Shown: piece after piece, positions 34,358-42,438 of the stretch
Layout: each line of letters starts with the position of its first letter
Position numbering within the stretch: the first letter of the stretch is position 1
From: Haloarcula amylolytica JCM 13557
GTDB taxonomy: Archaea > Halobacteriota > Halobacteria > Halobacteriales > Haloarculaceae
NCBI RefSeq assembly: GCF_000336615.1
Contig: NZ_AOLW01000006.1
Span: 124,001 to 188,000 of the forward strand
Length of the DNA: 64,000 bases
Reading direction: 5' to 3'
The notes under the pieces: model-generated
Told to the model about the DNA's origin: nothing
The model's input: the letters and a program-made list of their open reading frames with translations, nothing else
The model's database searches: none
Made by a program: the position numbers and the translations under genes

Positions 34358-34633
34358 ACACCCCGCTTTCGCCTGATAGGTCTTAATAACAGCCACACCG
34401 GTCAGCCCCGCCACTGCTACGAGATACCGGTGATTCTTCGCACTAATGCCGAATGGGTTCGGCCATGGGTCGACAGGGTACAATCTGGGCGGTGCTGTCG
34501 AGACAACGTACAAACAGGCGGACGGCCGGGAGCGAGTGGTGCGACGACTGTCGCACCCGAAGCGACCCGGGGAAGGGCAGGCCTGCGGTCGTGCCGGGCG
34601 GTTAGCATACCGGTCGCCTGGCGACCGGTTTCA
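34358..34633. other. Intergenic region upstream of metY
   Basis: This is the left part of a 381-bp gap between the metY start and the PolD small-subunit stop. TCTTAATAAC (34381-34390, read toward metY as GTTATTAAGA) is about 25 bp before the metY ATG and is a good TATA box. Short GC hairpins occur (GGTCGCC-tg-GGCGACC at 34612-34627). I see no gene; a small RNA cannot be excluded. Confidence 0.5.
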
Positions 34634-34737
34634 CCGGACGCGAACGGAGTGAGCGTCCGGCCTTTTTCGCCCACGTTTTTGTACGGGGGTTGAGCGCTCG
34701 GCCCCGGCGAGCGCGAGGCCCCCGTGGAAAAACGTGG
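34634..34737. repeat. Hairpin/T-tract element, probable terminator of the PolD small-subunit gene
   Basis: Left hairpin CCGGACGCGAA...CGTCCGG (34634-34660) and a CCTTTTTC tract are followed by a long stem CCACGTTTTT...AAAAACGTGG (34671-34680 with 34728-34737) with inner GGGGG/CCCCC arms. The second arm ends one base before the TAA of the PolD gene. This is the third copy in the window of the element family found at 18180 and 23396, but it has no duplicated gene end. Confidence 0.7.
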
Positions 34738-34738
34738 T

Positions 34739-36307
34739 TTAGCTGAATTTGCGGACCGTCATCGAAAGCGTATCGAGGTCCAGAATCGGCGCGAAGCCGG
34801 CGTCCGGGTCGATGTTGACGCTCTTCTGGAACTCGGTCTGGGCCTGCCAGCATCCTGAGTTCAGCGCAACGACGTTGTGATACTCGCCCCAGCCGAGCTT
34901 GTGGACGTGGCCGGTGTGGAACACGTCGGGGACCTCCTCCATCACCAGATAGTCGCGGTCCTCGGGGGCAAGCCGGGTGTGGCCCCCGTACTGCGGCGCG
35001 ACGTGGCGCTTTTTCAGGAGCTGATACATCGCCTTGTGTGGCTCCTCGTAGCTGGCCTCCTCGTCCGGGAGTTCGGCGATGACCTCGTCGAGCGAGACGC
35101 CGTGGTACATGAGAACGGTGACGCCCTCGACGGTGACCAGCGAGGGGTTGGAGTGGACCTGGGCGTCGTGGGCGGTCATGATATCTCGGAGTTCCTCGTC
35201 GAAGCCGGGCTGGGGCTCGGCCAGCCGAACGGCGTCGTGGTTGCCCGGAATCATCCGAATCTCCATGTCGCCCGGGACCTCCTTGAGGTACTCCGAGAAC
35301 GCGCGGTACTGGTCGTAGATGTCGATGATGTCCAGCTCCTCGTCCTGCTCGGGATAAATGCCAACGCCCTCCACCATGTCGCCGGCGATGAGCAGGTATT
35401 CGACGTTCTCGGCTTCGGAAGTGTGGAGCCAATCGGTAAAGCGGTGCCAGGCGTCTTCCATGAACTCCTGGCTCCCGACGTGAACGTCGGAGATGAGCGC
35501 CGCCTGGACGTGCCGGTCAGCGGTCGAGGGACTGTGGGTCCGGGGCACGTCCGGGAAGTACAGCGAGTCCACGAACAGGATGCCGGCGTCGTCGGCCAGC
35601 GTCCCCTCGACGGCGATGACCTCGTCCATGAGCAACTGCTGGACGAGGTCGGCGATGGGCCGGTCTTTCATCACGAGGCAGGGGAAGGTCCCGTTCGTGT
35701 CTTCCAGTTCGACCAGCCAGTGCCCGCTGGCGGTCGACCGAATATCCGAGACCATCCCGATGAGTGCGGCGTCGCTGCCACCGCCCATGTTCTCGGTGGC
35801 GTCAGTCGGTCGGTGGTTCACTCTGCCGCGCAGCTTGCCCGCCAGTTTCTCGTAGCGGTCCCGGAACACCGCAACGAAGTCAGAGTACTCGCCGGTCCCA
35901 GTGGACTGGCCGGTCATGTCGTTCGCGACTTCGATTGCCCGGAGGGATGTGTCCACGTCCCGTGACCCCCCCGTTTCAGGTGGAGCGGACGCACCCGGTT
36001 CGGTCGACGAGGCTGCGTCAGTTCCAGTTGAAACGGAGGGGTGTGATTGAGTCGGAGCGCCGGTTGTTTCGTTTTCGCGGTCTGGTTCGGTATTTGACGT
36101 TCCCTCACCGTTTTCTGTCGGTTCAATCACAGATTCGACGTGGTCTGTTGTCAGCTTCAGCGCGTCGTCGGGGAGGGTTTCGAGTGCGCGTTCCAGCGTC
36201 GCCGATGGGTCCGGTGTGTCGGCGATCCGAGTCACTGCCTCGCGCTCCGCGTTGTAGCCGTGGCTCGCGAGTTCGCTGACGATTCGTGCCGGCGTCTCCA
36301 GAGGCAC
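34739..36307 (-). CDS. polB: DNA polymerase II (family D) small subunit, exonuclease DP1
   Basis: A 522-residue DP1 subunit. The C-terminal 300 residues hold an OB fold (ALIGMVSDIRSTASGHWLVELED) and a calcineurin-like 3'-5' exonuclease with ISDVHVGSQEF, LIAGDMVEGVGIYP, MIPGNHDAVR, LMYHGVSLDEV and VFHTGHVHKLG, so all metal-binding motifs are intact. Residues about 60-130 are a Ser/Thr/Pro/Glu-rich linker that carries two ORB-like DNA motifs. I start it at GTG 36307 (MPLETPARIVSEL); a GTG 9 bp upstream is possible. Its partner DP2 is encoded at 54997-59184. The downstream hairpin element probably ends the transcript. Confidence 0.93.
   Translation of the reverse strand: MPLETPARIVSELASHGYNAEREAVTRIADTPDPSATLERALETLPDDALKLTTDHVESVIEPTENGEGTSNTEPDRENETTGAPTQSHPSVSTGTDAASSTEPGASAPPETGGSRDVDTSLRAIEVANDMTGQSTGTGEYSDFVAVFRDRYEKLAGKLRGRVNHRPTDATENMGGGSDAALIGMVSDIRSTASGHWLVELEDTNGTFPCLVMKDRPIADLVQQLLMDEVIAVEGTLADDAGILFVDSLYFPDVPRTHSPSTADRHVQAALISDVHVGSQEFMEDAWHRFTDWLHTSEAENVEYLLIAGDMVEGVGIYPEQDEELDIIDIYDQYRAFSEYLKEVPGDMEIRMIPGNHDAVRLAEPQPGFDEELRDIMTAHDAQVHSNPSLVTVEGVTVLMYHGVSLDEVIAELPDEEASYEEPHKAMYQLLKKRHVAPQYGGHTRLAPEDRDYLVMEEVPDVFHTGHVHKLGWGEYHNVVALNSGCWQAQTEFQKSVNIDPDAGFAPILDLDTLSMTVRKFS
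35966..36045. repeat. Inverted pair of ORB-like motifs inside the PolD small-subunit gene
   Basis: CCCCCCCGTTTCAGGTGGAGC (35966-35986, reverse form) and GTTCCAGTTGAAACGGAGG plus GGTGTG (36021-36045, forward form) face each other with their G/C strings outward. The core GTTYCAnnnGAAAC plus a G string matches the oriC boxes in this window. They lie in the low-complexity linker of the protein. Confidence 0.55.
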
Positions 36308-36395
36308 GTTCCACACTCAGTGTCTGCGGGCAAAAGGATAGCGAACCAACGGCCGTCACAAGATTGATACGCCGCTGTCGGCAATCCGAGATAGG

Positions 36396-37106
36396 ATGGG
36401 CCGGGACGAACCGACCAGTAGCACGCCTCCAGACGGGACAGAGGAGTCTGTGGAGGCCAGCCCTGCGTTTCGTCTCGCGCTATACGTCCGTGACATCGGT
36501 ACGAGCGTCGGGGCCGTGGTGCTCGTCGGCGCGTTCCTGTTTGCTGTCAGCGGGGTGTGGCCGCCACTGGTCGCCATCGAAAGCGGGAGCATGGAGCCAC
36601 ACATCGACACCGGCGATATGGTGTTCGTCATGGACGCGGAGCGGTTCTCGGGACAGGAGGCCCGTCACGGCGTTGTAACGGCAGCGGCCGGGACAGAGAC
36701 CGGGTATCGGACCTTTCAGCAGTCCGGGGACGTCATCGTCTTCGAACCTAACGGTAACGAGCAGCGAACGCCGATCATCCACCGGTCGATGCTGTGGGTC
36801 GATGCCGGCGAGAACTGGTACGACCGCGCGAACCAGACGTACGTCGGGAGCGCGGACAGTTGCGACGAACTACAGAACTGTCCGGCGCCGCATGCTGGAT
36901 TTATTACGAAAGGTGACAACAAAGTAACCAACACTAGATACGATCAGGTCACCGGGGCGAGTACCGTTGTCCGTCCTGAGTGGGTCATTGGGACCGGTAC
37001 TTTCCGAATTCCGCGTCTGGGATACGTGCGGGTCCAGCCGTCTCAGCTGTGGCACACGTCGGTGTCGATACCGGTCGGAGGAGCTACAGCACCAGCGGCA
37101 GCCTGA
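36396..37106 (+). CDS. Signal peptidase I (archaeal S26B type), copy 1
   Basis: A 236-residue membrane protease. One N-terminal transmembrane helix (VGAVVLVGAFLFAVSGVWPPLVAI) runs into the catalytic Ser in IESGSMEPHIDTGDMVFV. PIIHRSMLWV supplies the His and GFITKGDNK the Asp of the archaeal Ser-His-Asp arrangement. The DAERFSGQEARHGVVTA insertion is typical of the haloarchaeal enzyme. It removes Sec signal peptides outside the membrane. It stands in tandem with a close paralogue 71 bp downstream. Confidence 0.92.
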   Translation: MGRDEPTSSTPPDGTEESVEASPAFRLALYVRDIGTSVGAVVLVGAFLFAVSGVWPPLVAIESGSMEPHIDTGDMVFVMDAERFSGQEARHGVVTAAAGTETGYRTFQQSGDVIVFEPNGNEQRTPIIHRSMLWVDAGENWYDRANQTYVGSADSCDELQNCPAPHAGFITKGDNKVTNTRYDQVTGASTVVRPEWVIGTGTFRIPRLGYVRVQPSQLWHTSVSIPVGGATAPAAA

Positions 37107-37177
37107 CCAAACCGGAAGATAGCGTTCGGTCCAACAACAGAAAGTTGATTGGCCGCCTCCGAGTATTCGTGGTACGA

Positions 37178-37888
37178 ATGGCCGGGTCAGACCGTCGGTC
37201 GTCGGACGGAGACGAAACCGAAGGACCGGGAGGGATGATGTACGTGGCCGATATCGTCAGTAGCGCCGGCTCGGTCCTGCTCGTCGGGGTGTTGCTGTTC
37301 GCCGTCAGCGGTGTGTGGCCCCCGCTCGTCGCTATCGAAAGCCCGAGCATGGACCCCCATATCAAGGAAGGCGACCTCGTGTTCGTGATGGAAGAGGAGC
37401 GGTTCTCCGGCCCGGGTGATCACGAGGGTGTCGTCACCGCAGCGAACGACGACAGCTATCGGACGTTCCAGCGTCCGGGCGACGTTATCGTATACGAGCC
37501 CGACGGCAACAGTCGGCAGACTCCGATCATCCACCGAGCGATGCTGTGGGTCGAGGAGGACGAGAACTGGTACGACCGCGCGAACAAGGACTACATCGGC
37601 AGTGCGGACAGTTGTGACGACCTCAGCTCCTGTCCGGCCGACCACGCCGGCTTCATCACCAAGGGCGACAAAAACGGCCGATACGATCAGGTCGGCTCTC
37701 CCCCGATCAGCGAACCGGTCAAACCCGGGTGGGTCGTCGGTACGGCAGAGATACGCGTCCCGTTGCTGGGACAGGTCCGACTCCAGTGGAACAAGGCCGG
37801 AGCGACTGGTGTAGTAACGGACGAGGCGGGGCCGACGGTGACGGACGAGACGGGACCCACAGCGGTGAACGGCACCGCGGCCGGGTAG
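37178..37888 (+). CDS. Signal peptidase I (archaeal S26B type), copy 2
   Basis: A 236-residue paralogue of the preceding gene, with the same helix (SVLLVGVLLFAVSGVWPPLVAI), Ser (ESPSMDPHIKEGDLVFV), His (TPIIHRAMLWV) and Asp (GFITKGDKNG) motifs. The C-terminal tail is different and repetitive (TVTDEAGPTVTDETGPTAV pattern). The ATG at 37178 is used because MAGSDRRSSDGDE is a normal haloarchaeal N-terminus. Two signal peptidases with different tails may divide substrates or one may be essential. It converges with orc1 (69 bp apart). Confidence 0.91.
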   Translation: MAGSDRRSSDGDETEGPGGMMYVADIVSSAGSVLLVGVLLFAVSGVWPPLVAIESPSMDPHIKEGDLVFVMEEERFSGPGDHEGVVTAANDDSYRTFQRPGDVIVYEPDGNSRQTPIIHRAMLWVEEDENWYDRANKDYIGSADSCDDLSSCPADHAGFITKGDKNGRYDQVGSPPISEPVKPGWVVGTAEIRVPLLGQVRLQWNKAGATGVVTDEAGPTVTDETGPTAVNGTAAG

Positions 37889-37909
37889 CCGTAGCACTCG
37901 AAGGGGACT

Positions 37910-37923
37910 GTTTCACCTGGAAC
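37910..37923. repeat. ORB-like core between the signal peptidase and orc1 genes
   Basis: GTTTCACCTGGAAC is the palindromic-type core seen in the oriC boxes, here with GGGGACT on the other side. Weak evidence for a single site. Confidence 0.35.
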
Positions 37924-37957
37924 GGCCGAGCTGTCGAGCGCGAATACAGTTCGCAGG

Positions 37958-39532
37958 TCAGTTGTCGAACCGGGCCTGGACGAACGGCTGGACGTCGTCG
38001 ATATCGCCGAGTCTCGAATCCGACAGGAGCACCGCCTCCGTTTCTTCGGTTGGAACCGAGAGGGAGATCTCTTTCGTGCGCCCGTAGCGGCCCTTCGAGA
38101 CGACGACGGCGTTGACGATGCCGAGCATGTCCAGCTCCGAGATGAGGTCTGTGACGCGGCGCTGTGTCAGGATGTCGGCGTCGATCTCCTCACAGAGGTT
38201 CTTGTAGATGTTGAACACCTCGCCGGTGTTGATGTTGTGGACGCCGTTCTTTTCCAGCAGGATGATGGCAAACAGGACGATCTTCGACTGCGTGGGGAGC
38301 GTCCGGACGACCTCGACGACGCGGTCGAGTTCGATCTTCTCCTGAGCCTGCCGGACGTGGTCTTCGAGGACGTTGTCCGTCTGGTCACGCTCGGCGAGTT
38401 CGCCGGCCGTCCGGAGGAGGTCGAGCGCCCGGCGTGCGTCCCCGTGTTCCTGTGCGGCGAAGGCCGCACACAGCGGGATGACGTCCTCAGTGAGCGCGTC
38501 GCCTTTGAACGCCACGTCAGAGCGTGCCTGTAGGATGTCCCGAAGCTGGTTCGCGTCGTAGGGCGGGAAGACGATCTCCTCCTCGCCGAGGCTGGATTTG
38601 ACCCGTGGATCGAGGAAGTCGGTGAACTTCAGATCGTTCGAGATGCCCATGATGGAGACACGGGAGTTCTCCAGTTCGGAGTTCATCCGGGAGAGGTTGT
38701 ACAGCGTGTCGTCGCCGCTTTTCTCGACGAGCTTGTCGATCTCGTCGAGCATGATGACGACCACGCGCTCGTGGTAGTCGACGGCGTCGAAAAAGGAGCT
38801 GTACACCCGATCCGTCGGCCACCCCGTCATCGGGACTTCCTCGAACTCCGCCTTGTCGGCTTCCAGCGATTCGATTTCGGTTTCGATGTCGTCGAGGGAA
38901 TCGAACGCCGTCTCTTCGAGTGCAGCCGCGTTCTCGCGTGCGCGTGATTGAACATCCTCGAGTTCGGCGATGCGGTCGTCGATGAGCTGGGCGTTCTTGT
39001 CGATGAACTTGTTCGCGAGCTGGGCCAGCACGCGGTACTGGGTGTCGGTCACCTCGCAGTTGATGTACTCCACTTCACAGGGGACCTCGTACTTCTGTGA
39101 GGTCGTTTCGAGTTCCTCGCTGACGAACTTCGCGGACGCGGTTTTCCCCGTTCCAGTCTTGCCATAGATGAGGATGTTCGACGGCGTATCGCCGCGCAAG
39201 GCGGTGACGAGAATCGTCGCCATGTTGTTGATCTGCTCCTCGCGGTGGGGGAGTTTGTGCGGCGTGTAGGAGGGGCGGAGGACCTCCTTGTTCTCGAAAA
39301 TGGGTTCCCCTTCGAGAAGGTCGTCGAACAGGCCGCGGGACGCCTCGTCTGAGGGATCGTCGGATCCGGCATCGAGATTGTCGAGAATAACGTCATCGAG
39401 ATCGGACGGCCCGGTCGATGTCCCGGAGTCCGTTTCGACATCGAGTTGCTCGTCGGACCCGTCGGCGTCGTTCGACGTCTCTGTCGTCGACGGGTCGGAT
39501 GCCGGGGCCGAGTTGTCGCTTTCGTCAGTCAT
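37958..39532 (-). CDS. orc1: Orc1/Cdc6 replication initiator
   Basis: A 524-residue AAA+ initiator. An acidic N-terminal extension (1-75) precedes Walker A GKTGTGKT (124-131) and Walker B VVVIMLDEIDKL. Sensor and arginine motifs include MGISNDLKFTDFLDPRVKSSL and GDARRALDLLR. The winged helix at the C-terminus (QRRVTDLISELDMLGIVNAVVVSKGRYGRTKEISL) contacts origin boxes. A helical insertion (about 180-235) is typical of haloarchaeal Orc1. It is read away from an adjacent ~0.93-kb origin, the conserved arrangement for the main chromosomal origin, so this is probably the oriC1 initiator. Confidence 0.96.
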   Translation of the reverse strand: MTDESDNSAPASDPSTTETSNDADGSDEQLDVETDSGTSTGPSDLDDVILDNLDAGSDDPSDEASRGLFDDLLEGEPIFENKEVLRPSYTPHKLPHREEQINNMATILVTALRGDTPSNILIYGKTGTGKTASAKFVSEELETTSQKYEVPCEVEYINCEVTDTQYRVLAQLANKFIDKNAQLIDDRIAELEDVQSRARENAAALEETAFDSLDDIETEIESLEADKAEFEEVPMTGWPTDRVYSSFFDAVDYHERVVVIMLDEIDKLVEKSGDDTLYNLSRMNSELENSRVSIMGISNDLKFTDFLDPRVKSSLGEEEIVFPPYDANQLRDILQARSDVAFKGDALTEDVIPLCAAFAAQEHGDARRALDLLRTAGELAERDQTDNVLEDHVRQAQEKIELDRVVEVVRTLPTQSKIVLFAIILLEKNGVHNINTGEVFNIYKNLCEEIDADILTQRRVTDLISELDMLGIVNAVVVSKGRYGRTKEISLSVPTEETEAVLLSDSRLGDIDDVQPFVQARFDN

Positions 39533-39544
39533 AGTCGAGAGAGT

Positions 39545-39564
39545 CCCCTTCGTTTCGTGTGGAG
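39545..39564 (-). promoter_or_regulatory. ORB-like box at the orc1 5' end
   Basis: CCCCTTCGTTTCGTGTGGAG fits the reverse form of the origin box. It lies 13 bp upstream of the orc1 start, overlapping where a leaderless promoter would be, and so could mediate autoregulation. Confidence 0.5.
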
Positions 39565-39940
39565 AGAGTTGGAGACACCGGAACAGAGGGAGCGAGGAGT
39601 GCGTCAGTGCCGTCGTTAGTGAGCATCAGCGCTCTCCGGTGCGTCCAGTTGAACCACATGAACCGTACCGTGAGTCGATATTAAATATTTCGGTACACCA
39701 CCCATGAAACATATATGTTGTCATATTTATGATTTCTCCCGCATGGGTTCCGTTGTCGTAAAGAGGACTATAGCTTCAGTTTCACTGGGTTAGACGGGCA
39801 TGGTACGGCAGGGGAATGAGTGGAGGGGAGGGAAGCCATGGAGTGGTTCCGGGAGCTGGTACGCTGTGTGAACACGACTGGTGGTACCACGGAAGGACGG
39901 GACCTGTAGGACAAAGCGACCGTAACGGGCCAACCCCCCC

Positions 39941-39962
39941 ACCCCTTCGTTTCCGGTGGAAC
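39941..39962 (-). repeat. Origin recognition box (ORB), reverse
   Basis: ACCCCTTCGTTTCCGGTGGA plus AC, preceded by a C8 run, is the best box of the origin. It is followed at once by a partly overlapping forward-like copy (GGAACGGGAAACAGG and a long G run to about 39997). Confidence 0.8.
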
Positions 39963-40008
39963 GGGAAACAGGCCCGGGGGGAGGGGGTGAGGGGGGCGAA
40001 AATGCCCT

Positions 40009-40242
40009 CTAGTAAGGAGAAAGGTTTAATACACTACCTCAAAAACCAAAGCCGTACTAGATAAAACAAATTCCTAGTAGAGGGTAGTGTTCAGTTTTCT
40101 AGTGTCTAGGCCGTTCTAACTAGTGGTATCGCAAGTCGCGCCGATTTGAACAGCTGGTCCGCTCCCGATTTGATCGGTAATTCTCCACCCCCTCCCCAGG
40201 GGTGTCTGTCGTTCCACCTGAAACAAAGGGGTGGGGGGCTAG
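40009..40242. other. CTAG-rich, AT-rich unwinding region in oriC
   Basis: CTAG occurs at 40009, 40057, 40074, 40099, 40106, 40120 and 40239: seven sites in 234 bp, six of them in 115 bp. The same stretch is the most A/T-rich part of the origin (for example GATAAAACAAATTCC). By manual reading I find only about thirty CTAG sites in the rest of the 64 kb. Confidence 0.75.
40211..40238 (+). repeat. Origin recognition box (ORB), forward
   Basis: GTTCCACCTGAAACAAAGGG followed by GTGGGGGG mirrors the box at 39941-39962 on the other side of the AT-rich region. Confidence 0.8.
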
Positions 40243-40464
40243 GATGGTCCACCCCCAATCCGAATCGCTGGGTTTCGGATGACCGGACTCCACCCGAACA
40301 GTTCCCGTCACGATCGCATCCGCGGAAACGCGCACACGCTGATCTGTGCTATGCCTCCCCATGTCAGAAAAAGGACTAATGTCTGACGTAGGCTTAAGTG
40401 AATTCGCCTATCTTTTACGGGCAGAGCCGCCATACCGGACGACTCCGGGCGGCGGGAGGATAGG

Positions 40465-41106
40465 ATGGGATTGTTAACAAACCTCAAAGATAGCATCTCA
40501 CGCGCGGCATCGACGCTGTTCTCCGAAGAGGATCCGAAGCGGATCGGTATCTACGGCCCGCCGAACGCCGGCAAGACGACGCTGGCAAATCGCATCGCAC
40601 GCGACTGGACCGGCGACGCCGTCGGTCCGGAGAGTCACGTTCCACACGAGACTCGCCGTGCGCGCCGAAAGGAGAACGTCGAGATCGAACGCGACGGGAA
40701 GAAAGTGACAATCGACATCGTCGACACGCCGGGCGTGACGACGAAGGTCGATTACACCGAATTCCTCGAACACGACATGGAGAAAGACGACGCCGTCCGT
40801 CGCTCCCGCGAAGCGACCGAGGGCGTCGCCGAAGCGATGCACTGGCTCCGCGAGGATGTCGACGGTGTCATTTACGTGCTTGACTCCGCGACCGATCCGT
40901 TCACGCAGGTCAACACCATGCTCATTGGCATCATCGAGAGCCAGGACCTTCCGGTGTTGATCCTCGCGAACAAGATCGATCTGGAGGAGTCCTCCGTCCA
41001 GCGCATCCGAAACGCCTACCCCCAGCACGAGACGATTCCGCTGTCGGCGCTTGAGGGAGACAACATGGACGAAGTCTACGACAAAATCGCGGAGTACTTC
41101 GGGTGA
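40465..41106 (+). CDS. oapA: Origin-associated GTP-binding protein OapA
   Basis: A 213-residue Era-like GTPase. G1 is GPPNAGKTT, G3 is DTPGVTTK, G4 is NKID and G5 is the PLSALEG segment. A Shine-Dalgarno-like GGGAGGA lies 6 bp before the ATG. It is the first gene of a tight three-gene operon beside the origin, conserved in haloarchaea and named origin-associated proteins. A link to replication is inferred from position; the GTPase role is not established. The next start follows 5 bp after its stop. Confidence 0.9.
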   Translation: MGLLTNLKDSISRAASTLFSEEDPKRIGIYGPPNAGKTTLANRIARDWTGDAVGPESHVPHETRRARRKENVEIERDGKKVTIDIVDTPGVTTKVDYTEFLEHDMEKDDAVRRSREATEGVAEAMHWLREDVDGVIYVLDSATDPFTQVNTMLIGIIESQDLPVLILANKIDLEESSVQRIRNAYPQHETIPLSALEGDNMDEVYDKIAEYFG

Positions 41107-41110
41107 TATA

Positions 41111-41494
41111 ATGGCAGAAGTCAAAGACCCAGACGACGGCGTCCAGATCGACCTCATCAGCGGCGAACGCATGGCCGGACTGGCCTCGATGGAGAAGATC
41201 CGAATGATTCTCGACGGGGTTCGTGACGGCAACATCGTCATCCTCGAAGAGGGACTCTCCCCCGACGAGGAGTCCCGCCTGATCGAAGTCACGATGACGG
41301 AGATCAGCCCCGACGAGTTCAACGGCATCGAAATCGAGACCTACCCCAAGTCCGAGGCTGCCGACGCTAGCATCCTCGACCGGCTGATGGGCAAACAGTC
41401 GACCCAGAAGCTGACAGTCATCGGGCCGGCGAACCAGATAGAGACGCTCCATAAGGACGAAACGCTCATCAGCGCGCTCGTCTCCCGGAAATAA
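41111..41494 (+). CDS. oapB: Origin-associated protein OapB (DUF2073)
   Basis: A 127-residue protein with the DUF2073 pattern: VQIDLISGERMAGLASMEKIRMILDGVRDGNIVILEEGLSPDEE and IEIETYPKSEAADASILDRLMGKQSTQKLTVIGPANQIETLHKDE. It is alpha/beta with no catalytic motif that I recognise. Its TAA overlaps the next ATG by one base (TAATG), so the operon is translationally coupled. It probably works with the OapA GTPase. Confidence 0.9.
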   Translation: MAEVKDPDDGVQIDLISGERMAGLASMEKIRMILDGVRDGNIVILEEGLSPDEESRLIEVTMTEISPDEFNGIEIETYPKSEAADASILDRLMGKQSTQKLTVIGPANQIETLHKDETLISALVSRK

Positions 41495-42180
41495 TGCCCC
41501 ACCAGTGTACGGACTGTGGCCGTGGCTTCGACGACGGGTCGAAGGAGATGCTCTCGGGCTGTCCCAACTGCGGCGGGAACAAGTTCCAGTATCAGCCCGA
41601 GGGGGCCGACATCTCCGAGACGCCGGACGCGGAGCCACCGGAACCACCGGGACCTGACAGCACTGTCGCCCGTACCGTCGGCAAGACCGCCGCCTCGGTA
41701 CGTGACTTCGTCAGTGGCTCCGCTCCGGACGGCGACCGTCCCGCCGAACAGTCCCATCTCGACGCCGACCGGTCGGCTGACTCACAGCCGAGTGACCCAT
41801 CCCACACGTCCGGCTCGCCGTCGACCGAACCCGACCGCACGTCTGCGGCTGAGGATTCAGCCCAGGCAAGTGCCCGCGGCGATATCGTCGAACCGGACGA
41901 ACTCCCGTCCGACGCACCGTCGGCGTCCGAATCAGAACACCAGTTCCGCCCTGTCGGTGCGGACCCTGACCCACCGGCGGAACCAGAACAAGAGGACCGC
42001 CCCGACCTGGAGGAACTGCGCGCGGAACTCAACGACCAGTTCGAGTCGATCAAGGTACTGGAACCCGGCCAGTACGAACTGAACCTGATGGAACTGTACG
42101 ACCGCGAGGAGTACATCATCGCGCTGCAGGAAGACGGGCACTACTCGATTCAGGTCCCCGAAACCATCCGTTCCGAGTGA
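41494..42180 (+). CDS. oapC: Origin-associated zinc-ribbon protein OapC
   Basis: A 228-residue protein. An N-terminal zinc ribbon (HQCTDCGRGFDDGSKEML, GCPNCGGNKF, residues 4-31) is followed by a long acidic, Ser/Pro-rich disordered linker (about 35-165). A conserved C-terminal domain (LRAELNDQFESIKVLEPGQYELNLMELYDREEYIIALQEDGHYSI) ends it. Third gene of the oap operon. The ribbon may bind nucleic acid or a protein partner; function unproven. Confidence 0.88.
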   Translation: MPHQCTDCGRGFDDGSKEMLSGCPNCGGNKFQYQPEGADISETPDAEPPEPPGPDSTVARTVGKTAASVRDFVSGSAPDGDRPAEQSHLDADRSADSQPSDPSHTSGSPSTEPDRTSAAEDSAQASARGDIVEPDELPSDAPSASESEHQFRPVGADPDPPAEPEQEDRPDLEELRAELNDQFESIKVLEPGQYELNLMELYDREEYIIALQEDGHYSIQVPETIRSE

Positions 42181-42277
42181 CCGACACGGTCTTATCGCCG
42201 CTTTCACCCATTCGTTAGCCCGAATTATGCCGTAGAACGGCTGCACACTCCATTGAGTATCAACGCGGGCACAACCA

Positions 42278-42288
42278 TTATATAATAT
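42278..42288 (+). promoter_or_regulatory. TATA box of the 41-residue small gene
   Basis: ATTATATAATA ends 25 bp before the ATG at 42313, the leaderless spacing. Confidence 0.6.
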
Positions 42289-42312
42289 GCCGTGGATGCT
42301 TCGGATAACGCC

Positions 42313-42438
42313 ATGAGCCACCGAGAACTCTCGACATCGGATTCACACCTCGAAGAGTGGGCGTCACTCCTCGGTGCTGATATCGACGACGACGGGCGTG
42401 ACAGCGACTTGCTTGACGACCAGGACGACCCCGCTTGA
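42313..42438 (+). CDS. 41-residue acidic small protein whose end abuts the TnpB element
   Basis: The frame reads MSHRELSTSDSHLEEWASLL, then an Asp-rich tail ending DDPA and TGA. A good TATA box precedes it. The stop codon lies in TTGACATCC, which is the terminal sequence of the neighbouring TnpB element, so the gene may have been truncated by the insertion and may once have been longer. Acidic composition and codon use are typical of the host. Unknown function. Confidence 0.5.
   Translation: MSHRELSTSDSHLEEWASLLGADIDDDGRDSDLLDDQDDPA

Larger units (their letters stand above)
39533..40464. other. oriC: Chromosomal replication origin (oriC) between orc1 and oapA
   Basis: A 932-bp non-coding region. 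It contains ORB-type boxes in opposite orientations (39941-39962 and 40211-40238, plus 39545-39564 next to orc1), G strings (about 39974-39997) and an A/T-rich stretch at 40020-40140 that is the likely duplex-unwinding element. The two best boxes flank this stretch with their G strings outward. Adjacent genes orc1 and oapABC are the conserved origin neighbours. TATA-like sequence (GATATTAAATATTT, 39677-39690) lies on the orc1 side. Confidence 0.9.

Noticed and set aside
38038-38062. ORB-like string in orc1 (CCTCCGTTTCTTCGGTTGGAAC)
   Set aside because: The spacing between the two half-motifs is 3 bp too long; coding sequence explains it.
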